NCBI RefSeq assembly: GCF_036311905.1
Contig: NZ_JAZDCH010000026.1
Span: forward strand, 62,001 to 126,000
DNA length: 64,000 nucleotides
Source of the DNA: Brachybacterium sp036311905
Lineage (GTDB): Bacteria > Actinomycetota > Actinomycetes > Actinomycetales > Dermabacteraceae
Direction of reading: 5' to 3'
The position numbers were made by a program, and so were the translations under genes. The notes beneath the pieces were generated by a model, which was given only the letters and a program-made list of their open reading frames with translations, ran no database searches and had not been told where the DNA came from. Positions 24,288-31,874 of this stretch are shown here, piece by piece; position 1 is the first letter of the stretch, and each line of letters begins with the position of its first letter.

Positions 24288-25472
24288 ATGGGATTCATCC
24301 AGGCATTCAAGGGCGCTGTCGGCGGCATGCTCGCCGATCAGTGGAAGGACTTCCTCACCGTCCCGTCGGGACTGCAGCAGACCGCGGCGCTGTTCCCGGC
24401 GGTGCCGCAGGGGACCAACTCCGGTCGCGGCTCGAACACCCGCGGCTCGGAGAACGTCATCACCAACGGGTCGAAGATCATCGTGCCGCAGGGGTACGGG
24501 CTGATCACCGTGGTCGATGGGCGGGCCACGGGCCTGGTCACCGAGGCCGGCGGCTACGAGTTCACCGACTCCTCCCCGGACTCCCGCTCCGTCTTCGCGG
24601 GCGACGGCATGCTCGCCTCGACCGTGCAGACCTCCTGGGAGCGCTTCAAGTTCGGCGGCCGCCCCTCCTCGCAGCAGCTCGCCTTCTTCGTCAACCTCAA
24701 GGAGATCCCCGACAACCGCTTCGGCACCCAGTCGGAGATCTACTGGGACGACGCCTACCTGAACTCGCAGGTCGGCGCGGTCACCCGCGGCTCGTACACG
24801 CTGCGGATCGTGGACCCGCTGCTCTTCGTGCACAACTTCGTGCCGGCCACCTTCATCTCCGCGAACGCCGGGGTGTTCGACTTCTCCGATCCGGACAACG
24901 CCGCGGGCAACCAGCTGTTCCGCGAGGTCGTCGGCTCCCTCGCCGCCGCCTTCTCGCGCTACACCAACGATCCCGACAAGGGGAACCGGATCACGAAGAT
25001 CCAGGGCGACTCCGTCGGCTTCGCCCAGTCCCTCTCCGCCGCCGTCGAGGAGGGCTACCGCTGGTCCACCGACCGCGGCCTCGCGATCGTGAAGACCGCG
25101 ATCGTCTCCATCGAGTACGACGCGAACACCCGCGCCCTGCTCACCGAGGTGCAGAAGGCCGACGCCCTCTCCGGCGCCCGCTCGCAGTCCTACCTCAACC
25201 AGTCCGTGGCCCGCGGTGTGCAGGCCGCCGGCGAGAACGGCGGCGGGACGGGCCTGGCCATGTTCGGCGCGGGTGCGGGTGCCGTCGGCGGCCTCGTGAA
25301 CCCGGTCCAGCAGACCGGCGCCCCGCAGCAGCAGGCGGCCCCGGCCGCTCCGGCGGCCCCCGCCGCGGAGGACCCGGTCGCGAAGCTCGCCCAGTACAAG
25401 CATATGCTGGACCAGGGCCTCATCTCCGAGGCGGACTACGAGGCGGCGAAGAAGGCCGCGCTCGGCCTGTGA
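24288..25472 (+). CDS. SPFH-domain (YdjI/virion-core-like) protein with SHOCT tail
   Basis: 394 residues. It matches the soluble SPFH family typified by Bacillus YdjI: an N-terminal MGFIQAFKGAVGG...QWKDFL segment, then SPFH strands with VPQGYGLITVVDGRATGLVTEAG. A glycine stretch and a Gln/Ala/Pro linker (about 330-362) lead to a C-terminal SHOCT module (VAKLAQYKHMLDQGLISEADYEAAK). SHOCT modules are short helical oligomerisation segments. There is no transmembrane helix, so membrane association must come from a partner. It starts the operon and overlaps the zinc-ribbon gene by 4 nt (GTGA). In Bacillus the related genes form a pspA-ydjGHI envelope-stress group; no pspA is seen here. Confidence 0.83.
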   Translation: MGFIQAFKGAVGGMLADQWKDFLTVPSGLQQTAALFPAVPQGTNSGRGSNTRGSENVITNGSKIIVPQGYGLITVVDGRATGLVTEAGGYEFTDSSPDSRSVFAGDGMLASTVQTSWERFKFGGRPSSQQLAFFVNLKEIPDNRFGTQSEIYWDDAYLNSQVGAVTRGSYTLRIVDPLLFVHNFVPATFISANAGVFDFSDPDNAAGNQLFREVVGSLAAAFSRYTNDPDKGNRITKIQGDSVGFAQSLSAAVEEGYRWSTDRGLAIVKTAIVSIEYDANTRALLTEVQKADALSGARSQSYLNQSVARGVQAAGENGGGTGLAMFGAGAGAVGGLVNPVQQTGAPQQQAAPAAPAAPAAEDPVAKLAQYKHMLDQGLISEADYEAAKKAALGL

Positions 25473-26662
25473 CCGACGACCGCATCGTCGACACCAGCTC
25501 CGGCAGGGACGACGGCCTCGACAAGTGCCCGCGGTGCGGGTCGGCCGAGATCCATTACGAGATCTCGGTCGGCTCGCTCGTGTGCGGGTACTGCCGCTTC
25601 CAGTGGAACGAGAAGGTCGCCGAGACCGCATTCGGGCTCGACTCCGCGATCGCGGAGCTGCGCGGGCACACCATGGCCTCGGGCACGGCGGACGTCCGCG
25701 AGGACCTCTCGGTCGTCACCTTGAAATGCCAGGGCTGCGGGGCGGAGGTCGTGATCAACGCGGCGGAGCAGGTGCAGTCGCGGTGCCACTGGTGCCGCCA
25801 GACCCTCTCGCTGAACACGCAGATCCCCAACGGGGCGATCCCCGATGCGGTGCTGCCCTTCGCGCTCACCCGGGAGCAGGCGATCGCGCAGATCGACGCC
25901 TTCGTCGCGAACCGACGAGCCTTCGCGCACGCCCGCTTCAAGGAGCAGTACGTGCCCGACAACGTCATGGGCGTGTACATCCCGTACCTGGTGGTCGACG
26001 GGAACATGCACGCGGTGCTGCAGGGCACCGGCGAGGTCACCACGAGGCAGTACACGGTGACGGTCGGCAGCGGCGACAACAAGCGGCGCGAGACCCGCTA
26101 CGACGCGGACGTCTACCGCGTCCAGCGGGCCTTCGACCTCCTGGTCGACGACCTCACGATCGAGTCGGCGCAGCGCTTCTCCGCCCAGGACAACCGCTCG
26201 GCGACCAACAACGTGCTCAACGCCGTGCAGCCCTATGACACCGAGAAGGCCGTCACCTACAACGCGAACTACCTCAAGGGCTTCACCTCGGAGCGCCGTG
26301 ACCTGAACGTCCGCGATCTCGACGGCCAGGTGGAGGAGAAGTTCCTCGCCATCGCCCGGGCCAAGGCCCAGCCGACCGTCCGCGGTCTCGACCGCGGCGT
26401 GCGCTGGGAGCGGGAGGGGGTGGCCGTGCACGGCACCCGCTGGGTCGCGGTGTACGTGCCGGTGTGGCTGTACTCCTATGCCGACTCCGCGCTCGACGGC
26501 AGCTCCCTCACCCACTACATCGCGGTCAACGGCCGCACCGGGACGACGATGGGCTCGGTTCCCGTCTCCCATCCGAAGATCTTCGCCGTCGCCTGCGTCT
26601 CGGGGGTCGTCGCGACCGCCGTGGCCGCCGCGCTGTCCCTGGCCTTCTTCTTCGTCAGCTGA
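25469..26662 (+). CDS. Double zinc-ribbon membrane protein (YdjG-like)
   Basis: 397 residues. Two N-terminal zinc ribbons: CPRCGS...CGYC (about 20-45) and CQGCGA...CHWC (about 90-113). The central ~220 residues are an uncharacterised domain with charged strands and helices. A single C-terminal helix (about 370-396) anchors the protein in the membrane with the bulk in the cytoplasm. The layout matches Bacillus YdjG, which works with the SPFH protein YdjI; an anchoring role for the SPFH partner is inferred. The GTG start overlaps the SPFH stop. Confidence 0.8.
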   Translation: MTDDRIVDTSSGRDDGLDKCPRCGSAEIHYEISVGSLVCGYCRFQWNEKVAETAFGLDSAIAELRGHTMASGTADVREDLSVVTLKCQGCGAEVVINAAEQVQSRCHWCRQTLSLNTQIPNGAIPDAVLPFALTREQAIAQIDAFVANRRAFAHARFKEQYVPDNVMGVYIPYLVVDGNMHAVLQGTGEVTTRQYTVTVGSGDNKRRETRYDADVYRVQRAFDLLVDDLTIESAQRFSAQDNRSATNNVLNAVQPYDTEKAVTYNANYLKGFTSERRDLNVRDLDGQVEEKFLAIARAKAQPTVRGLDRGVRWEREGVAVHGTRWVAVYVPVWLYSYADSALDGSSLTHYIAVNGRTGTTMGSVPVSHPKIFAVACVSGVVATAVAAALSLAFFFVS

Positions 26663-26672
26663 GGAGCATCCG

Positions 26673-26969
26673 ATGATCGAGCTCTATCCCCTGCTGCTGG
26701 CCGGCTCCGGCGACTCCTCGGCGGCCGGTTTCCTGTTCCCGCTCCTGGCGGGGCCCGCGGTGTTCGCCGCCGTGTACGGGCTGATCTACCGCTACTACCG
26801 CAACACCGACAAGCGCCACGTCTTCGAGAAGGAGACCGAGGTGCGCGTCGGGAACCTGCGCAGCAACGACCGCAAGGTCGGCGAGAACAACCGCCAGAGC
26901 AGCGCCCGCATGAACGGCGACAACACCGGGGACCACCTGCGGCGCGTGCAGCGCATCCGGGTGGAATGA
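26673..26969 (+). CDS. Small single-pass membrane protein of SPFH operon
   Basis: 98 residues. A Gly/Ser-rich N-terminus, one transmembrane helix (about 18-42), then a strongly charged cytoplasmic tail rich in Arg, Asn, Asp and Glu. I do not recognise a family. It follows the zinc-ribbon gene by 10 nt, with a GAGGAGC ribosome binding site, and takes the place of the third gene (ydjH) of the Bacillus group without resembling it. It is likely a third component of the complex. Confidence 0.7.
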   Translation: MIELYPLLLAGSGDSSAAGFLFPLLAGPAVFAAVYGLIYRYYRNTDKRHVFEKETEVRVGNLRSNDRKVGENNRQSSARMNGDNTGDHLRRVQRIRVE

Positions 26970-27017
26970 CGTGCTCGCGGGCCTGCGCCGGCGCTGTCGC
27001 CGATCCCCGGGAGCGTG

Positions 27018-27023
27018 CACAAT
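27018..27023 (+). promoter_or_regulatory. Possible -10 box of secreted EEP protein
   Basis: CACAAT, 7 nt before ATG 27031; the same hexamer and spacing as at 7347-7352. Confidence 0.4.
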
Positions 27024-27030
27024 GGAGACC

Positions 27031-28248
27031 ATGTCGCCGAGAATCAGCCGTCGTGGAGCCCTCGTCGCCGCCGCAGCCGCCGGTCTGGGGGTGCCCGCCG
27101 CCGCGGAAGCCGCCCCGCAGCCCGCCCGGCGCGGCGGAGGCACCACCAGGGTGCGGGTGGCCACCTACAACGCCTCCCTCAACCGCGCGACCGAGGGGCA
27201 GCTGCTCGCGGACCTGGCCACTGGCGAGGACCCCCAGATCCGCGCCGTCGCGCAGGTCATCCAGCTCAACAACCCCGACGTGCTGCTGCTCAACGAGGTC
27301 GACTTCGACGAGGACGGCCGCGCGATCGACCTGCTGCGCGAGAAGTACCTCGAGGTCAGCCAGAACGGCGCGACCCCCGTCCACTACCCCTACGCCTACA
27401 CCGCCCCCGTCAACACCGGGGTGCCCTCGGGCCTGGACCTGAACCGCGACGGGACCGTCGGCGGGCCCGATGACGCCTGGGGCTTCGGCGCCTTCCCCGG
27501 CCAGTACGGGATGGTGCTGCTGTCCCGTCATCCGATCCTCACCGGGCAGATCCGCACCTTCCAGAACCTGCGCTGGGCGGCGATGCCCTCGAGCCTGCTG
27601 CCCGTCGAGTTCTACGGCGAGGAGATCGCCGAGCAGCTGCGCCTGAGCTCGAAGTCCCACTGGGACGTGCCGGTGCGGATCGGCTCGACCACCGTGCACG
27701 TGCTCGCCGCGCACCCCACCCCGCCCAGCTTTGACGGCCCCGAGAAGCGCAACCAGCGGCGCAACAACGACGAGATCCGTCTCTGGGCGGACTACCTCAG
27801 CCCCGGCCGGCGCTCCCGCTGGATCACCGACGACGCCGGCGTCGTCGGCGGCCTCGCCCCGCAGGAGGAGTTCGTGATCCTCGGGGACTACAACTCGGAT
27901 CCGGCCGACGGCGACTCCTGGCCCGGCGCTATCGACCAGCTGCTCACCCACGCCCGCGTGCGCGACACCCGACCGAGTTCCGAGGGCGCGGAGGAGGCGG
28001 CCGCGCAGGGCGGGGCGAACGACTCCCACCGGAGCGATCCTCGCTTCGACACCGCCGACTTCGGCGACAGCCCCTCCCCGGGCAACCTGCGCGTGGACTA
28101 CGTGCTGCCCGCCAAGACCCTCCAGGTGGTCTCCTCGGCGGTCTTCTGGCCCCGCTCCGGGCGCCCCGGCAGCGAGCTGACCGGCACCTACCCCTTCCCC
28201 ACCTCCGACCATCGCCTGGTCCGCGTGGACCTCGAGGTGCGCTCCTGA
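27031..28248 (+). CDS. Tat-exported endonuclease/exonuclease/phosphatase-family protein
   Basis: 405 residues. The N-terminus SPRISRRGALVAAAAAGLG is a Tat signal with cleavage near AEA (~27). The EEP fold motifs follow: VATYNAS near residue 45, LLLNEVDFDE (metal-binding Glu) near 89, a HPTPP strand, ILGDYNSDPAD (Asp/Asn), and the terminal SDHRLVRV His. Secreted members are predicted nucleases or phosphodiesterases. An internal DLNRDGTVGGPDD segment resembles an EF-hand-like calcium loop. An alternative ATG three codons upstream (27022) would overlap the putative -10 box. Confidence 0.8.
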   Translation: MSPRISRRGALVAAAAAGLGVPAAAEAAPQPARRGGGTTRVRVATYNASLNRATEGQLLADLATGEDPQIRAVAQVIQLNNPDVLLLNEVDFDEDGRAIDLLREKYLEVSQNGATPVHYPYAYTAPVNTGVPSGLDLNRDGTVGGPDDAWGFGAFPGQYGMVLLSRHPILTGQIRTFQNLRWAAMPSSLLPVEFYGEEIAEQLRLSSKSHWDVPVRIGSTTVHVLAAHPTPPSFDGPEKRNQRRNNDEIRLWADYLSPGRRSRWITDDAGVVGGLAPQEEFVILGDYNSDPADGDSWPGAIDQLLTHARVRDTRPSSEGAEEAAAQGGANDSHRSDPRFDTADFGDSPSPGNLRVDYVLPAKTLQVVSSAVFWPRSGRPGSELTGTYPFPTSDHRLVRVDLEVRS

Positions 28249-28252
28249 GCAG

Positions 28253-28258
28253 TAGGCT
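28253..28258 (+). promoter_or_regulatory. -10 box, leaderless promoter of rhodanese
   Basis: TAGGCT, 7 nt before ATG 28266, with no ribosome binding site. Confidence 0.6.
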
Positions 28259-28265
28259 CGCCACC

Positions 28266-29108
28266 ATGGCTGCTGCGCTCGACCCGATCATCGACTCCGC
28301 CCGCCTCCACGAGCTGCTGGAGGGCGAGGCCCCCGTGCGTCTGCTCGACGTGCGCTGGGCCCTCGACGGCTCCACTGGGCGCGAGGCCCATCTCGCCGTG
28401 CACCTGCCGGGCGCCCACTGGGTCGACCTCGACACCGAGCTCGCCGCCCCGGCGGGCCCCGCCGTCGGCCGCCATCCGCTGCCGGAACCCGCCGACTTCG
28501 CCGCGACCCTGCGCCGCCTCGGGGTGGACGAGGACACCGTCGTCGTCGCCTACGACGACACCGACGGCGCCCCCGCGGGCCGACTGGTCTGGATGCTGCG
28601 CGCCGTGGGGCAGGAGGCCGCGCTGCTCGACGGCGGGATCGCCGCCTGGGACGGGCCGCTCGAGAGCGGCGAGACCCCGCCGCCGGCCCCCGGCAGCGTG
28701 CCCGAGCGCCCCTGGCCCGCTGACCGGATCGCGACGATCGACGAGGTCGCCGCCGGGGGAGCGCTCCTGATCGACGCCCGCGCGCCCGAGCGGTACCGCG
28801 GCGAGGTCGAGCCCGTGGACCCGCGCGCCGGCCACATCCCCGGGGCCGTCAACCTCCCCTACGCCGGGAACCTCGACGCCGAGCGGCGCTTCGCCGCCCC
28901 TGAGGCGCTGCGCCAGCGCTTCCTCGCCGCGGGCGTCGACCCCGACGGGGAGACCGTCGTGTACTGCGGCTCGGGGGTCACCGCGACCCATGACCTGCTC
29001 GCCCTCGAACGGGCCGGGATCCACGGGGCGCGGCTCTTCCCCGGCTCCTGGTCGCAGTGGAGCAGCGATCCGCAGCGACCCCTCAGCCGCGGGGATGCAC
29101 CCGCCTGA
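28266..29108 (+). CDS. Two-domain sulfurtransferase (rhodanese/thiosulfate type)
   Basis: 280 residues, two rhodanese domains (about 8-130 and 150-275). The first is inactive at the cysteine position (YDDTDGAP in place of Cys). The second carries the active-site loop VVYCGSGVTATHDLL with the catalytic Cys. CGSGVT is the 3-mercaptopyruvate sulfurtransferase-type loop. The enzyme moves sulfane sulfur to an acceptor such as cyanide or a thiol. Its 3' end overlaps the convergent hydrolase gene by 26 nt. Confidence 0.87.
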   Translation: MAAALDPIIDSARLHELLEGEAPVRLLDVRWALDGSTGREAHLAVHLPGAHWVDLDTELAAPAGPAVGRHPLPEPADFAATLRRLGVDEDTVVVAYDDTDGAPAGRLVWMLRAVGQEAALLDGGIAAWDGPLESGETPPPAPGSVPERPWPADRIATIDEVAAGGALLIDARAPERYRGEVEPVDPRAGHIPGAVNLPYAGNLDAERRFAAPEALRQRFLAAGVDPDGETVVYCGSGVTATHDLLALERAGIHGARLFPGSWSQWSSDPQRPLSRGDAPA

Positions 29109-30870
29109 TCGCCTCGGTGATCGCCTGGTGGCGACGGCGCTGCACCAGGGTGAGCGCCCCGCCCGCGTCCTGCCCCAGGACCGCGGCCCAGATCGGCACC
29201 ATCTCCTCGTGATACGAGTGGCCGTGCCCGCCGGACGCCTTGATCGACAGCGGCATATCGGCCGCGACCTGCCAGAACGTGATCCACGGGAACCAGCGCA
29301 TGGCCGGGGTGACATCGTGCCCCACCCGCTCCCGCAGCCATCGCGGCTCGTCCCACAGCAGCGCCGGCTGCCACCACACCACCGGGTCCGAAGGGTGCTG
29401 GGCGTAGACCACCCGCGGGCTCTTCCACTCGGCGTAGAGGCCGCCGTGGTAGTTGCGGTGCAGATCCGCCTCACGGGTGACCACGCGGATGTGCCGGCCG
29501 TCGTCGAGGATCGGGGCGATCGCGGGCGCACCCTCCCGGCTGCGCGAGACCAGCTCGCGCCACAGCGGGGTGAAGCTCGGGGTGCCGGTCCACACGGCGC
29601 CGTCGACGCTCGCGAGCATCTCCTGCAGGTCGCGGAAGGCGGCCTGCCCGCCGAAGGAGCCGAGCGATTCCCCGGCCACGAACAGCCGCGGCCGCTGCCC
29701 CGGCGGCAGCGACTTCAGGCGCCGGCGCACCGCGTGCAGCAGCAGGTTCCCGGCGCGGCGCGGCGAGCGGTGGTCGACCAGGTAGCTCAGCGCGCTCGTG
29801 TACACCGAGTACTGCAGGGAGGCGGTCGCGCAGTTCCCGCCGGTGAGGAACTCGATCGCGGACAGCGACCACTCCTGCAGCCAGCCGGTGCCGGTGCCGG
29901 TGAACAGCACGAGCACCTCGCGCTCCCAGGCGCCGGTGCGGTCGAGCTCGGCGATCACCGCCTCGACGGTCTCCTCGAGGGAGCGCGCGGAGGACTTCCC
30001 GGCGTACACCCGGATAGGTTCCTGCGCGTCCTCGCCCGTGGCCGCGGCGATCTGCTCGGCGCTCGCCCCGGAGGAGACGATCTTGCGTCCCGGGGCGCCC
30101 AGGGACTGCCAGGTCTCGTGCGAGGCGGGGCTGCCGGAGCGCAGCGAGGAGACGGGGCGGGGGACGTCGGGCGAGATCAGCCGGTTCGCGGCCTCGGCCC
30201 GCTCGATCATCTGCTCGAGCAGCCGCCCCCGGATCAGGCGCTCCACCAGCACGCCCACCGTCACTGCCGTGAGCACGAGCGACACGGCGCCCACGATCCG
30301 CGGCGGCAGATAGGGACGGAGCATCGCCCGGTACAGCTGCGCCGTGGAGCGCACCGCGCGGACCGCGACCAGCGCCGCGGCGGAGAAGGCGACCCCGCCG
30401 ACGGTGCCCACCGCAGCGGTCGAGAGGCCCTTCGGCTCGGCGCGCACCAGATGGCTGATCTCCCGCTGGCGCATGACGCCGCGCACCCAGGAGTAGGTCG
30501 AGATCCCGATCAGCGCCGCGGCGCCCGCCCAGCGGGCCCGCCGCCGGTGATCCGGGGCGATCGACATCTCCAGGCCGATGCCGGCGATCGCGCGCCGCAC
30601 CACCTTCCCGGCGAGGACCCCGGCGGCGTAGCCGTAGATCTGCGAGAGGCCGATGTTCGCCGACCACATCCACCAGGTGCGGGGCAGGAAGCTGGGCGAG
30701 GTCGAGATCCAGCCGGTGACCGAGGCGCCGAGGAAGCCCCCGGTGTCCAGGGGCTTACCGATCTCGGCCCGGCGCACGCGATGACCGGCGGTCGAGGTGG
30801 TGCGGCGCACGATGCGCAGGGTCGCGCCGAGAAGGCGCCGGACGGCGGACGGAGAGTGGCCGGATCCCAT
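29083..30870 (-). CDS. Membrane alpha/beta-hydrolase (Abhydrolase_9 family)
   Basis: 595 residues. The N-terminal half (about 40-225) has several hydrophobic helices typical of the Abhydrolase_9 N-terminal region. The C-terminal half (about 270-595) is the catalytic alpha/beta domain with the nucleophile elbow VAGESLGSFGG. A GTGTGW motif precedes it, and a histidine-rich GGHGHSYHEEM end may supply the catalytic His. The substrate is unknown. The ATG at 30870 follows a TACGCT box by 6 nt. It is divergent from the 2-hydroxyacid dehydrogenase and convergent with the rhodanese. Confidence 0.83.
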   Translation of the reverse strand: MGSGHSPSAVRRLLGATLRIVRRTTSTAGHRVRRAEIGKPLDTGGFLGASVTGWISTSPSFLPRTWWMWSANIGLSQIYGYAAGVLAGKVVRRAIAGIGLEMSIAPDHRRRARWAGAAALIGISTYSWVRGVMRQREISHLVRAEPKGLSTAAVGTVGGVAFSAAALVAVRAVRSTAQLYRAMLRPYLPPRIVGAVSLVLTAVTVGVLVERLIRGRLLEQMIERAEAANRLISPDVPRPVSSLRSGSPASHETWQSLGAPGRKIVSSGASAEQIAAATGEDAQEPIRVYAGKSSARSLEETVEAVIAELDRTGAWEREVLVLFTGTGTGWLQEWSLSAIEFLTGGNCATASLQYSVYTSALSYLVDHRSPRRAGNLLLHAVRRRLKSLPPGQRPRLFVAGESLGSFGGQAAFRDLQEMLASVDGAVWTGTPSFTPLWRELVSRSREGAPAIAPILDDGRHIRVVTREADLHRNYHGGLYAEWKSPRVVYAQHPSDPVVWWQPALLWDEPRWLRERVGHDVTPAMRWFPWITFWQVAADMPLSIKASGGHGHSYHEEMVPIWAAVLGQDAGGALTLVQRRRHQAITEAIRRVHPRG

Positions 30871-30876
30871 GGGTCG

Positions 30877-30882
30877 AGCGTA
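30877..30882 (-). promoter_or_regulatory. -10 box, leaderless promoter of membrane hydrolase
   Basis: TACGCT on the minus strand, 6 nt before ATG 30870. It sits back-to-back with the plus-strand box at 30909-30914. Confidence 0.6.
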
Positions 30883-30908
30883 TCGGAGCGGGGCAGGAGC
30901 CGGTTCCG

Positions 30909-30914
30909 TAGCCT
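30909..30914 (+). promoter_or_regulatory. -10 box, leaderless promoter of 2-hydroxyacid dehydrogenase
   Basis: TAGCCT, 6 nt before ATG 30921, with no ribosome binding site. The two divergent -10 boxes here are only 26 bp apart, so polymerase cannot hold both at once. Confidence 0.6.
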
Positions 30915-30920
30915 GGAGCC

Positions 30921-31862
30921 ATGAAGCTCCTGCTCCCCGACACCATCGCCCTGTCCCCGCAGCTGCCCGAGGGGTGGGAGGCCGTCGTCGTCGACGCCCG
31001 CGCCGCGATCCCCGCCGAGCACCACGACGCCGCGGCCCTCGTGGTCTGGGGCGCCTCCCGCGCCCACCTCGCCTCCGCCGCCGAGCAGCTGGGGGAGCTG
31101 CGCCTGGTGCAGTCGCTCTCCGCCGGGGTCGAGGGGATACTCGCCGCCGGCTTCGCCCCGGACGTGGTGATCGCGACCGGTGCGGGCCTGCACTCGGTCA
31201 CGGTGAGCGAGCACGCCCTCGCCCTCCTGCTCACCCTCGTGCGGCGCCTGCCCGAGGCGGCCGCCGCCCAGGAGCGCCACGAGTGGTCCGCCGAGCTCGG
31301 CGGCCTGCAGCCCCTCCACCCCGAGGACCGGATCACCACGCTCCTCGGCGCCCGAGTGCTCATCTGGGGCTTCGGCGAGATCGGGCAGACCCTCGGCCCG
31401 ACCCTGCGCGCCCTCGGCGCGCAGGTGCGCGGGGCCGCTCGCTCGGCCGGGACCCGCGCGGGCTTCGAGGTCATCGCCGAGAGCGACGTGCTCGCGGCCC
31501 TGCCCGAGACCGACGTCCTCATCGACATCCTCCCCGCCACCGAGGCGACCCGTCACGCGGTGGACGCGGAGGTGCTCGCGGCGCTGCCCGATCACGCCCT
31601 GCTGATCAACGTGGGCCGCGGCGCGACCGTCGACCAGGTCGCCCTCCGGGAAGCGCTCGAGGCCGGCACCCTGGGGGGTGCCGGCCTCGATGTCACCGAT
31701 CCCGAGCCGCTCCCGGCCGGGGACCCGCTGTGGGACGCGCCGCGCCTGCTGATCACCCCGCACGGGGCGGGCGGGCGGCCCGTCGGCGCCGAGGAGCGGA
31801 TCGCCGCGAACCTCCGCGCCCTCGCCGAGGGCGCGGAGATCGCGCACGTCTCTTCCCGCTGA
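30921..31862 (+). CDS. D-isomer-specific 2-hydroxyacid dehydrogenase
   Basis: 313 residues. The NAD-binding domain has WGFGEIGQTLGPTLRALGA (about 149-167). The catalytic signature INVGRGATVDQVAL and the substrate-side VQSLSAGVEG and HGAGG motifs are present; His in TPHGAGG is the acid/base. The substrate (hydroxypyruvate, phosphoglycerate or another 2-oxoacid) is not evident. It ends 12 bp before the convergent BCCT gene. Confidence 0.87.
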   Translation: MKLLLPDTIALSPQLPEGWEAVVVDARAAIPAEHHDAAALVVWGASRAHLASAAEQLGELRLVQSLSAGVEGILAAGFAPDVVIATGAGLHSVTVSEHALALLLTLVRRLPEAAAAQERHEWSAELGGLQPLHPEDRITTLLGARVLIWGFGEIGQTLGPTLRALGAQVRGAARSAGTRAGFEVIAESDVLAALPETDVLIDILPATEATRHAVDAEVLAALPDHALLINVGRGATVDQVALREALEAGTLGGAGLDVTDPEPLPAGDPLWDAPRLLITPHGAGGRPVGAEERIAANLRALAEGAEIAHVSSR

Positions 31863-31874
31863 GCCCGCTGAGCG

